From assembly GCA_052390275.1 (NCBI GenBank), contig JBQTHD010000014.1, positions 1 through 64,000 on the forward strand: a DNA stretch of 64,000 bases, written 5' to 3'. This document shows positions 52,765-60,465 of the stretch, in pieces (within the stretch, counting starts at the first letter, position 1; each line of letters begins with the position of its first letter). Under the pieces are notes generated by a model, which saw only the letters and a program-made list of their open reading frames with translations, had not been told where the DNA came from and did no database searches. The position numbers and the translations under genes are program-made. The DNA is from JBQTHD01 sp052390275. GTDB taxonomy: Bacteria > Actinomycetota > Acidimicrobiia > Acidimicrobiales > AC-14.

Positions 52765-52770
52765 TAACTT
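52765..52770 (+). promoter_or_regulatory. Candidate -10 element of the DrrAB-like operon (leaderless type)
   Basis: TAACTT lies 6 bases before the GTG at 52777. Confidence 0.45.
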
Positions 52771-52776
52771 GAGTCG

Positions 52777-53745
52777 GTGACCCACCCGTCAACCCACGCT
52801 GTGATCGCCCAGGGCCTTCGCAAGACCTACGGCCAGACCGAAGCCTTGCGGGGCGTGGACCTGGCCATCGAAAGGGGCCGGGTTCTCGGGCTTCTCGGTC
52901 CCAACGGGGCCGGCAAGACCACGGCGGTGCGAATCCTCACCACGCTCCTTCGTCCCGACGGTGGCCGGGCATTCATCGACGGCATCGACGTGGTGGCCGA
53001 GCCCCGGAGGGCCCGAGCCCGAATCGGGCTGACCGGCCAGTTCGCCGCCGTCGAGGAGCGCCTGACCGGCTTCGAGAACCTCCAGCACGTCGGCAGGCTC
53101 TTCCACCTGACCACCGCCGAGGCCCGCCGCCGGGCCACAGACCTCCTGGGCCGGTTCGACCTGGCCGACGCCGGGGGCCGCACAGCCAAGACCTACTCCG
53201 GCGGTATGCGGCGGCGTCTCGACATCGCAATGAGCCTCATCGGCAGGCCCTCGGTGCTGTTCCTCGATGAACCCACCACCGGCCTCGACCCCCGGAGCCG
53301 GGCGGGGATGTGGGAGATCATCGCCGATCTGGGCCGGAGCGGAACCACAACGTTGTTGACCACCCAGTACCTCGACGAGGCCGACCGGCTGGCCGACGAG
53401 ATCGTGGTCATCGACCACGGCACGGCCATTGCCCGGGGGACGGCCGCGGACCTGAAGCGCCAGGTCGGCGGCGAGGTCATGGCCGTATCCCTGGCCCGGC
53501 CCGAGGACCGGGGATGGGCCGCCTCGGTGCTTGGGGCCCGGGCCACCGGTCCCATCTACTCCGACCCCGACGAACACACCATCCTGGTCCCGGTCACCTC
53601 TCTCGACGGCATGGTCCCGGTGTTCGTTCGCGACCTGGACGCTGTCGGCATCGAGGTGACCGAGGTCGTTGCCAGGCGATCAAGCCTCGACGACGTCTTC
53701 TTCGCCCTGACCGGCCACCCGGCCGAGGAGGTAAGCACCCAGTGA
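52777..53745 (+). CDS. ABC-2 exporter ATP-binding protein (DrrA type)
   Basis: This ATPase subunit of a small-molecule exporter has 322 residues with Walker A GPNGAGKTT, Q-loop near LTGQFAAVEERLTG, signature YSGGMRRRLDIAMSL, Walker B VLFLDEPTTGLDPRSR and the DrrA-like C-terminal domain (SLDDVFFALTGHPAEE). It pairs with the permease whose start overlaps its stop (GTGA). Daunorubicin-type relatives export drugs or lipids; the cargo here is unknown. Confidence 0.92.
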   Translation: MTHPSTHAVIAQGLRKTYGQTEALRGVDLAIERGRVLGLLGPNGAGKTTAVRILTTLLRPDGGRAFIDGIDVVAEPRRARARIGLTGQFAAVEERLTGFENLQHVGRLFHLTTAEARRRATDLLGRFDLADAGGRTAKTYSGGMRRRLDIAMSLIGRPSVLFLDEPTTGLDPRSRAGMWEIIADLGRSGTTTLLTTQYLDEADRLADEIVVIDHGTAIARGTAADLKRQVGGEVMAVSLARPEDRGWAASVLGARATGPIYSDPDEHTILVPVTSLDGMVPVFVRDLDAVGIEVTEVVARRSSLDDVFFALTGHPAEEVSTQ

Positions 53746-54647
53746 CCAGCCAAGCGACCAGCCCGGCCACCGCTGCCAGCGGTTACCCCGCCGGATCGAG
53801 GGGAATCGGCGCCGGAGCCGATACGGGGCCTTCAACCAGCGCAGCCCCCGGCCGCACGGGCTCGGGGGACGCTCCAACCGGGGTGGCCTGGGCGCTGCGG
53901 GACTGCTGGACCGAGGCCACCCGCCACCTCCGGGCACTGCCCCGCAACCCCGAGGTCCTGGCCTTTTCCACCATCCAACCGGTGATGTTCGTCCTGCTCT
54001 TCGCCTACGTGTTCGGCGGGTCCATCACCGTTCCCGGCTTCAGCGACTACAAGCAGTTCCTGCTCCCGGGCATCTTCGCCCAGACCGTCCTGTTCGGCTC
54101 GACCTTCGCCGCCGTTGGACTGGCCGAGGACATGAGCAAGGGCATCGCCGACCGGCTGCGGTCCCTGCCCATGTGGGAGCCGGCGGTGCTGATCGGGCGG
54201 ACCTTCGCCGACCTGATCCGCAACCTGTTGACCTTCGTTGTGATGCTGGTCGTGGCCTTCATCATCGGCTTCCGCTTCGAGGGTTCATTGGGGGGAGCCC
54301 TGGCCGGAACCGGGCTACTGCTGGCTTTCGCCTACGCCTTCACCTGGGTCAACGCCCTGTTGGGGGTGTCGGTCAAGTCGGTGGAGGCGGCCAACTCGGC
54401 CAGCTTCACCTGGATCTTCCCCCTCACCTTCGTATCCTCCGCCTTCGTCGACCCGTCGACGATGCCTTCGGGCCTCGCTGCGGTGGCCCGCAACAACCCA
54501 TTCACCATCGCCACCAACGCAGTGCGGGCCCTCTACAACGGGATGCCCGCCGGCAACGACCTGTGGCTGGCCCTGGGGTGGGCAGCGGTCATCACCGCCG
54601 TCTTCGCCGTCCTTGCCAGCCGGAAGTTCAAGGCGAGCAAGGGCTGA
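53742..54647 (+). CDS. ABC-2 type permease (DrrB type)
   Basis: This 301-residue membrane component has a 55-residue Ala/Gly/Thr-rich cytoplasmic start, then six hydrophobic helices with the DrrB motifs FLLPGIFAQTVLFGSTFAAVG, RLRSLPMW and NPFTIATNAVR. Together with the preceding ATPase it forms an exporter. The 4-base overlap fixes the start at the GTG at 53742. Confidence 0.92.
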   Translation: MTSQATSPATAASGYPAGSRGIGAGADTGPSTSAAPGRTGSGDAPTGVAWALRDCWTEATRHLRALPRNPEVLAFSTIQPVMFVLLFAYVFGGSITVPGFSDYKQFLLPGIFAQTVLFGSTFAAVGLAEDMSKGIADRLRSLPMWEPAVLIGRTFADLIRNLLTFVVMLVVAFIIGFRFEGSLGGALAGTGLLLAFAYAFTWVNALLGVSVKSVEAANSASFTWIFPLTFVSSAFVDPSTMPSGLAAVARNNPFTIATNAVRALYNGMPAGNDLWLALGWAAVITAVFAVLASRKFKASKG

Positions 54648-54665
54648 GCAAGCCGGGCAACCGGC

Positions 54666-56588
54666 CTACGTCGCGGGACCGGCCCCGACGATGGCCCTGG
54701 CCGGGCCATCGCCCACCGCCGGCCCCCCACCGTTGCCCGACGGGTTGTCGGCCGCCGGGTCGTCGGTCCCCGCCCCCTGGCTGGGGGCCGGCGCCGGGTG
54801 GGCAATCCCGAACTCGGCCAACTTCGCGGCGTTGGCCTTGGTCGGCGCCTGAAGGGCCAGCAGTTCGGCGTAGATCCCCTGGCCCGAGGCCAACTCCGCC
54901 GGCGAGCCCACCTCCGCCACCCCGCCCTTGCGAATCCCCACGATGGTGTCCACGGTGGCGATGGTGGAGAGTCGGTGGGCGATGATCAAAGTGGTTCGCC
55001 CGGCCATCAGGCGCTCCAGGGCGTCCTGAACCTCGCGCTCGGCCTTGGAGTCGAGCGAACTGGTGGCTTCGTCGAGGATCAGGATGGGAGGGTTCTTCAT
55101 CAGGGCCCGGGCGATGGCGATCCGCTGCTTCTGGCCGCCGGAAAGCTTCACCCCACGTTCACCGATCTGGGTTCCGTAGCCGGCCGGGAGTGACGAGACG
55201 AACCCGTGCGCATTGGCCGCTCGGGCCGCCTGCTCGACCTGCTCGGGGGTGGCGTCCGGAGATCCGTAGGTGATGTTCTCGGTCACGGTGCCCGAGAACA
55301 GCGCCGGTTCCTGGAAAACCACCCCGATGCTGGCCCGCAACGAGGCCTGCGTGACAGTGGCGATGTCGGTCCCGTCGATGAGTATCCGGCCCGAGGTGGG
55401 CTGGTAAAACCGCAGGAGCAGGTTGGCCAGGGTGGTCTTGCCCTCGCCGCTCTCGCCTACCAGGGCCAGGCGGGAACCGGGTGCCACCTCGAAGCTCACG
55501 TCGCCCAGAACCTGGGCCCCGCCGCCGTAGGCGAAGCTCACGTCGCGGTACTCGACCCGGCCGTTGGTGACTGCCAGATCGGTGGCACCGGGTACGTCCT
55601 GAATGGCCGGCACGAGGCTCATCACCTCGAAATAGTCCCGGCTGTCGGCCGCCGCCCGCTGCACCTGGTCGACGATGAAGGACGACGCAAACAGGGGGAA
55701 CTGGGCCTGCAATGAAAGCTGGAGCATGAGGACCACGGTGCCGATGGACGTCTGGATGGGACCGAAGTTTCCCCGAAGGGCCTGGATCATGATGAGGGCG
55801 TAAATGGCGAAGAAGATGACGTTCAGGCTCAGGCCCCGGTACATGTCGTTCTTGTGCCACTCGACCGACTGAATACGGGTTCTATCCTCAATGGTTTTAC
55901 GAACCTTCCCGAACACGGCTCGTTCGATAGGTTCCTGAACGAAGGATTTCACCACGCGTATATTGCTGATAACTTCCATAAATCGGCCGTTGCCGTAGTC
56001 GGAATCCTTGTTTATCGCCTCCTGTTTGGCCTGCCAGGAGGCGCTGGTCCGAGTAGTGAGCCAGATGTAGATCGGAAAGAGTGCCGCCAATAGGACCGCC
56101 ACCAGCGGGGAATACCGGGCCAAGATAAGGAGGGTGAAAGCACTCGTCAGGAAAAAGTTGATGAAGCTGTTGGCCATGGCCTTGATCAGCTCAGATATCC
56201 CGGATATCGATCGTTCCAGCCGGTTCGTAATCCGACCAGTTACCTCGTTGTCGTAGAACTCCAAGGGAAGTTCCAGCAAATGGTCGTAATAGCGCTGGCT
56301 GAGCAGCGTGTGGAGCCTGGCGCCCAGGATGTCGCCGATATAGCCCTGGATGTTGGTCACCACCGAAACCATGATCCCCGCGCCGAACAGCAGTGCGAGC
56401 AGCCAGATGAACCGACTGTTCGGGACATCCTCCCCGGACCCGGTCTGCACCACGGCATCCACCAGGTACTTCAACAAGAACGGGTTGGCCTGGTTGAGCA
56501 GAGCCACGACCACCACGAAGCCGGCGATGGCGACGTAGAAGCGTCGCAGCTCCGACGTGCTGCGAACGATTCGCCAAAGGTCCTTCAA
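54666..56588 (-). CDS. ABC exporter half-transporter (TM domain plus ATPase)
   Basis: This encodes 640 residues with six transmembrane helices in the first 310 and an ATPase domain with Walker A VGESGEGKTT, signature KLSGGQKQRIAIARAL and Walker B ILILDEATSSLD. It works as a dimer and belongs to the lipid/peptide/drug exporter group (MsbA/LmrA-like). About 50 low-complexity residues end the protein. The TTG at 56588 is preceded by GGGAGG. Codons near 55,860-56,220 are less GC-rich than elsewhere in the gene, hinting at a patch of different origin. It is convergent with the DrrAB-like genes. Confidence 0.9.
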   Translation of the reverse strand: MKDLWRIVRSTSELRRFYVAIAGFVVVVALLNQANPFLLKYLVDAVVQTGSGEDVPNSRFIWLLALLFGAGIMVSVVTNIQGYIGDILGARLHTLLSQRYYDHLLELPLEFYDNEVTGRITNRLERSISGISELIKAMANSFINFFLTSAFTLLILARYSPLVAVLLAALFPIYIWLTTRTSASWQAKQEAINKDSDYGNGRFMEVISNIRVVKSFVQEPIERAVFGKVRKTIEDRTRIQSVEWHKNDMYRGLSLNVIFFAIYALIMIQALRGNFGPIQTSIGTVVLMLQLSLQAQFPLFASSFIVDQVQRAAADSRDYFEVMSLVPAIQDVPGATDLAVTNGRVEYRDVSFAYGGGAQVLGDVSFEVAPGSRLALVGESGEGKTTLANLLLRFYQPTSGRILIDGTDIATVTQASLRASIGVVFQEPALFSGTVTENITYGSPDATPEQVEQAARAANAHGFVSSLPAGYGTQIGERGVKLSGGQKQRIAIARALMKNPPILILDEATSSLDSKAEREVQDALERLMAGRTTLIIAHRLSTIATVDTIVGIRKGGVAEVGSPAELASGQGIYAELLALQAPTKANAAKLAEFGIAHPAPAPSQGAGTDDPAADNPSGNGGGPAVGDGPARAIVGAGPAT

Positions 56589-56752
56589 GTCACCCTCCCA
56601 TCACCAGGCCGCGCGGCCCGCCGCCAAGTTAGGCCGGCCCCGCCCACTCGGAATCGTAGATTCGGGCTCAAGACCGGCCGGCCGGCCGCCGAAACCTCCT
56701 GGGACACCGCAGGACCCCCTGCCCACCCCGACCCACGGAGGATTCACAACCC

Positions 56753-57484
56753 ATGCTCACCATCCGAACCCGCCGACGGGCCGTCGCCGCCATCACCGGC
56801 ACGCTTCTCGGCGCCACCACCCTGCTGGCCGGGGCCGGTCCCGCCCCCGCAGCCGAGGAGGACAAGGCCCCGGCCGCTGCCCACTGGGGTCGCTATCAAT
56901 GGGACGGCGGGAAGATCGAGGCCAAGGACCGGGCCTTCTGGCTGTTCGACCGCACCGACGACCCCATGCTCCACTCCATCATCGAGGCCGTCGCCGCCTC
57001 CTGGAACGCCGCCCGCGAGCAGAACCTGGCCCTCGACGGTGACAAGGCCTTCGAGACCCCCTTCGTGCGGGTTCACCGGGACGACAAGAACGCCGGCCAG
57101 TGCTTCGTCAACGAGACCGCCGGCTACTCGGTGGCTTCGGCCTGCAAGCTCCCCTTCGGCGACTTCAAGGTCATCTCCGCCCGCTCGACCACGGACAAGA
57201 ACGGTCACCTGCGCGGCGGCGCCTTCGCCCTCGGTGAGGGCCTCGAGTTCGCCGACGCCGTCACGGCCGTCTGCCGGGGCTTCGGAGTGATCATGGGAAT
57301 CGACCCCCGCGACGCCGATCCCGACTCGTGCATGACGAAGGACTCGGTGCCCAAGGGCAAGCTGCTCTGGTACGGCCCCAAGGACATCGCCGCCATCAAC
57401 TCCCTCTACAAGTCGCACAAGGACAAGGCCACCAAGCAGGCCGCCGACGCCAAGGCGCCGGGCCTCAACGAGCCCAACTCCTAA
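56753..57484 (+). CDS. Secreted protein, possibly a degenerate matrixin-like peptidase
   Basis: This encodes 243 residues with a classic signal peptide (basic start, hydrophobic core, cleavage near APAAEE). The mature part contains SWNAAREQNLAL, a cysteine pair and VCRGFGVIMGIDPRDADPDSCM. Actinobacterial matrixin-like proteins carry an HExxHxxGxxH motif with a following Cys-Met at this kind of position; here the motif positions read RGFGVIMGID, so a zinc site is not possible. The similarity is only in layout and spacing, so the protein may be unrelated. The ATG follows GGAGG at long spacing. Confidence 0.6.
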   Translation: MLTIRTRRRAVAAITGTLLGATTLLAGAGPAPAAEEDKAPAAAHWGRYQWDGGKIEAKDRAFWLFDRTDDPMLHSIIEAVAASWNAAREQNLALDGDKAFETPFVRVHRDDKNAGQCFVNETAGYSVASACKLPFGDFKVISARSTTDKNGHLRGGAFALGEGLEFADAVTAVCRGFGVIMGIDPRDADPDSCMTKDSVPKGKLLWYGPKDIAAINSLYKSHKDKATKQAADAKAPGLNEPNS

Positions 57485-57572
57485 TCCGGCCATGGCTGCT
57501 CAAGGCGACGACACCATGGCGTGGCGCACAATGACCCCCTCCATCGGAGCCCTCCGCATCGAGGTCCCCAGC

Positions 57573-58079
57573 ATGACCGCACTTCACCGCGCTACCGCCG
57601 CCCGGAGCACCACCGCCGGCCGATCCCCGCTTCGGCGGGGACGGCTGGCCGGGGCACTGGTGGCCGTCTCGGCCCTTAGCCTCATGGGCTGCGGATCTGA
57701 CACCGCCTCCACCACTGGATCGGGGTCCGGACCCGATGGAAGCGGCAACGGCGCCGCTGTCCTTTCGAGCCCTAGCACCGGCACCGGCTCGGCTCCCTCC
57801 GCCGGGTCGGCCACGCCCGCTACCCAGGGCTCCAAGCCGAAGCCCGCAACCGGCAACGTGGCCGGTTCGGGTGCCGCCGGTTCGGGGGCACCCGGCTCGG
57901 AGCCAGCTTCATCTCTGCTCACACCACCCCCTATTGGAGCCAACCCCCAGCCGAATCCAACCCCGGCCCTGGTGCTGGCCACCAGCGAGGGCGACTCCAC
58001 CGGGGACCCCCAGCCACCGCCGCAGACGGTGTCGCTCGAGCAGCTTTACCGCCAGGGTCAAGTCGACGTCGCCCGCTGA
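57573..58079 (+). CDS. Small Ser/Gly/Pro-rich lipoprotein
   Basis: This encodes 168 residues with a basic N-terminus, hydrophobic core and lipobox SLMGCGSD, so it is a predicted surface lipoprotein. The mature region is almost entirely low-complexity Ser, Gly, Ala and Pro, with a short conserved-looking end (TVSLEQLYRQGQVDVAR). It could be a cell-wall spacer or a linker protein. An earlier ATG at 57525 would add residues before the signal peptide. No family was recognised. Confidence 0.65.
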   Translation: MTALHRATAARSTTAGRSPLRRGRLAGALVAVSALSLMGCGSDTASTTGSGSGPDGSGNGAAVLSSPSTGTGSAPSAGSATPATQGSKPKPATGNVAGSGAAGSGAPGSEPASSLLTPPPIGANPQPNPTPALVLATSEGDSTGDPQPPPQTVSLEQLYRQGQVDVAR

Positions 58080-58197
58080 GCGCCGTCGACTTCGGCCGCT
58101 TCAACGCCCGTCCCCCTCTTCTGCCCCCCTCCTCCTGCCACCCTGCCGCTCGGCCCTGAGTGGCCGCCTGACCGCCCGTCGCCACCGGCTTTTGCAC

Positions 58198-59325
58198 TCA
58201 GTCGGATGGCTGGACCTGGGGGACGGTGAGGGTCATAAGCCAGGCCAGGGCGTATCCGGTCATGGCGGACATCACGACCACGCCGCCCCACAACTCAACC
58301 GACCACCCCACACCGTCGGACAGGGCCAGGAGCCCGAAATAGCCGGTCCAGATCGCCGCCGGGACAAAGAATCCCATCCGGCGCAGATCGACTCCCGCTG
58401 CCCCCGGGAACTCGTTGCCCCCATTTGACCCAGGGGTCGCGCGGCCCGAGAACCGACCAGCCACGATCCCACCGAGCAGGGTGACCGGTACGGTGGCCCA
58501 CAGGGCGAAGCTCCCCACGCCACTCATAGCCAGGGCCACCCCGGCAAACAGGGCGACGTAGGCGGTCTCCGAGAGCCGCCACCGGCGGGCGAGCAAAAGC
58601 GCCGGGGCCATGAGGACCACTGTGGTGATGAGGAACCCCCCCAGGCCCCCCTTGCGGACCTCCTCGGCGTGCCAGGCGTTGCGCCAGGCCTGGCCCTCCG
58701 TTACCGCCGGGGCCACATGGCCCACCGCATCCGGGTCCAGGGCCAGAACATGAAAGACGTGGCTGGTGGCGGACTGGGAGAAGAAGGGGGAGTACGGCAT
58801 CAGAAAGAACGAAACCAAGGCGGTGGCCAGCGCCAAAGAGGCCAAGGCCGGCCCCAGCCGGATCTGGCTTTGCGGGCGTCGGTCCACCCACGCCGCTCGA
58901 AAGGGGCTGGTCAGGATGGCCAGTGCTCCGGCGAACAGGACCAGGTGCGAAGGGCTGAACAGCGCCTCCAGATCCACCTCGATTCCGAAGATCTCATGCC
59001 AGATGAGGTCCCCGACGCCGCCAACTGCGAACATGGCCACACCGACGAACCCGAGGCGGTACCCAATGGGGGGGCGTCCGAGGCGCCGAAGCAGGTAGGC
59101 GTGCCACAGGGCGGTGGCCAGAAATCCGCTGTAGAAGAGCCCGTGCCACGGGGTGAAGAACGATTCGGGTTTGGCGTTGTTGTGGGCCCACCCGTCCACG
59201 AACAGGCCCAACATCAGCCAGGCCGCAAGGGCCACCGTCGCCAGATCCTGGCCCGGTGAAGTTCGGGCCGCCCCAGCCGCCGAGTCGGCCCGATCCGGCC
59301 GCCACATGTTTGCGAGCGTGCTCAT
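58198..59325 (-). CDS. Polytopic membrane protein with conserved His/Trp motifs
   Basis: This encodes 375 residues with about nine hydrophobic helices. Motifs in the first loops are notable: VDGWAHNNAKPESFFTPWHG, DLIWHEIFGIEVDLEALFSP and PSHLVLF, giving several His, Glu and Asp in or near the membrane that could bind metal. Similar proteins occur in actinobacteria and Chloroflexi without known function. The ATG at 59325 has GAGGA upstream and a strong promoter 20-50 bases away. Confidence 0.75.
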   Translation of the reverse strand: MSTLANMWRPDRADSAAGAARTSPGQDLATVALAAWLMLGLFVDGWAHNNAKPESFFTPWHGLFYSGFLATALWHAYLLRRLGRPPIGYRLGFVGVAMFAVGGVGDLIWHEIFGIEVDLEALFSPSHLVLFAGALAILTSPFRAAWVDRRPQSQIRLGPALASLALATALVSFFLMPYSPFFSQSATSHVFHVLALDPDAVGHVAPAVTEGQAWRNAWHAEEVRKGGLGGFLITTVVLMAPALLLARRWRLSETAYVALFAGVALAMSGVGSFALWATVPVTLLGGIVAGRFSGRATPGSNGGNEFPGAAGVDLRRMGFFVPAAIWTGYFGLLALSDGVGWSVELWGGVVVMSAMTGYALAWLMTLTVPQVQPSD

Positions 59326-59347
59326 GGAAGCGTCCTCATGCGCAGCC

Positions 59348-59375
59348 AACTTAGTGCTGATAACTAACTTGTCAA
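59348..59375 (-). promoter_or_regulatory. Consensus-type promoter with embedded operator upstream of the membrane protein gene
   Basis: On the minus strand TTGACA (59375-59370), a 16-base spacer and TAAGTT (59353-59348) form a close match to a housekeeping promoter. The spacer and -10 region contain TTAGT-N7-ACTAA, a small inverted repeat of the size used by TetR or MarR regulators. It lies inside the last codons and downstream flank of proB. Confidence 0.6.
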
Positions 59376-59376
59376 C

Positions 59377-60465
59377 CTAAGTGAGAACGACCAAATCGTC
59401 GCGGTGAATGGCCAGGGATCGAGAGGGATCAGCCAGGTCCGCGCTGCGACGGCCGGCCAAGGCGGCCAGGTCGAGTGATCCGGCCGAAACCAGGCCCTTG
59501 GCAAAGACGGCGCCGCCGGAATCGACCACTTCAACGGCATCCCCAGCCGAAAAGTCACCCTTGACCAGGGTGATCCCTGCCACCAGCAACGAGCCGCCGG
59601 ACTCGGCGAGCGCCCGCCGCGCCCCCTGATCAACAACCACCGTCCCCCGGGCGGCCACCGCAAAGGCGATCCACAGCTTGCGGGCCCCCAGGCGGCGGGG
59701 CTGAGCCACCACCACGGTGCCCACTGACGATGCCCCACCAACCGCGTCGACCAGGACGTCAGGTCGGCCGGCGGCAGCTATGACCGTGGGGATACCCGAC
59801 CAGGAGGCCATCTTGGCTGCTGCCAACTTGGAGGCCATCCCCCCACTGCCGCGCTCGGTTCCAGACGCCCCGGCGACCGCTTCGAGTTCCGCGTCGATAG
59901 CCACCACTTCGGCGATCAGGCTGGCCTCGGGAACCAGTCGGGGATCGGCATCGAGAAGCCCGGGGGTGTCGGTCAGCAACACCAGCAGGTCGGCTCGCAG
60001 AAGGTTGGCAACCAGTGCGGCCAGGCGATCGTTGTCGCCGTAGCGAATCTCGTCGTCGGCCACGGCATCGTTCTCGTTGATCACCGGCACCGCCCCCAAC
60101 TCGAGCAACCGCGCCAGGGTGTCGCGGGCGTGGAGGTACTGGGACCGGTGGACGAAGTCCAAGGGGGCGAGCAGCACCTGGGCGGCGGTCAGGCCGCAAG
60201 CCCCCAGTGCCTGGTCCCACTCGGCCATCAGGCGGATCTGACCCACGGCGGAAACGGCCTGGAGCGTCGCCATGTCGGCCGGCCGATCCCCGATACCCAG
60301 GGCCGGGAGGCCGGCAGCGATAGCTCCGGAGGTGACCAGCACCACCTGGTGGGACCGCCGGCGAAGACCGGCCACCTCGTTGGCCAGCTTGGCAATCATC
60401 TCTCGGTCGAGCGCGCCGGCGGAGTCGGTGAGCGACGACGTCCCTACCTTGGCCACCACCCTCAT
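59377..60465 (-). CDS. proB: Glutamate 5-kinase
   Basis: This is the first step of proline synthesis. Its 362 residues show the amino-acid kinase domain (VAKVGTSSLTD, VTSGAIAAGLPALG, INENDAVADDE, YGDNDRLAALVA, GSGGMASKLAAAKMA) and a C-terminal PUA domain (RGTVVVDQGARRAL). The ATG at 60465 overlaps the obg stop as ATGA; a longer start six codons earlier is unlikely. It is the last gene of the rne-rplU-rpmA-obg-proB run. Confidence 0.95.
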   Translation of the reverse strand: MRVVAKVGTSSLTDSAGALDREMIAKLANEVAGLRRRSHQVVLVTSGAIAAGLPALGIGDRPADMATLQAVSAVGQIRLMAEWDQALGACGLTAAQVLLAPLDFVHRSQYLHARDTLARLLELGAVPVINENDAVADDEIRYGDNDRLAALVANLLRADLLVLLTDTPGLLDADPRLVPEASLIAEVVAIDAELEAVAGASGTERGSGGMASKLAAAKMASWSGIPTVIAAAGRPDVLVDAVGGASSVGTVVVAQPRRLGARKLWIAFAVAARGTVVVDQGARRALAESGGSLLVAGITLVKGDFSAGDAVEVVDSGGAVFAKGLVSAGSLDLAALAGRRSADLADPSRSLAIHRDDLVVLT

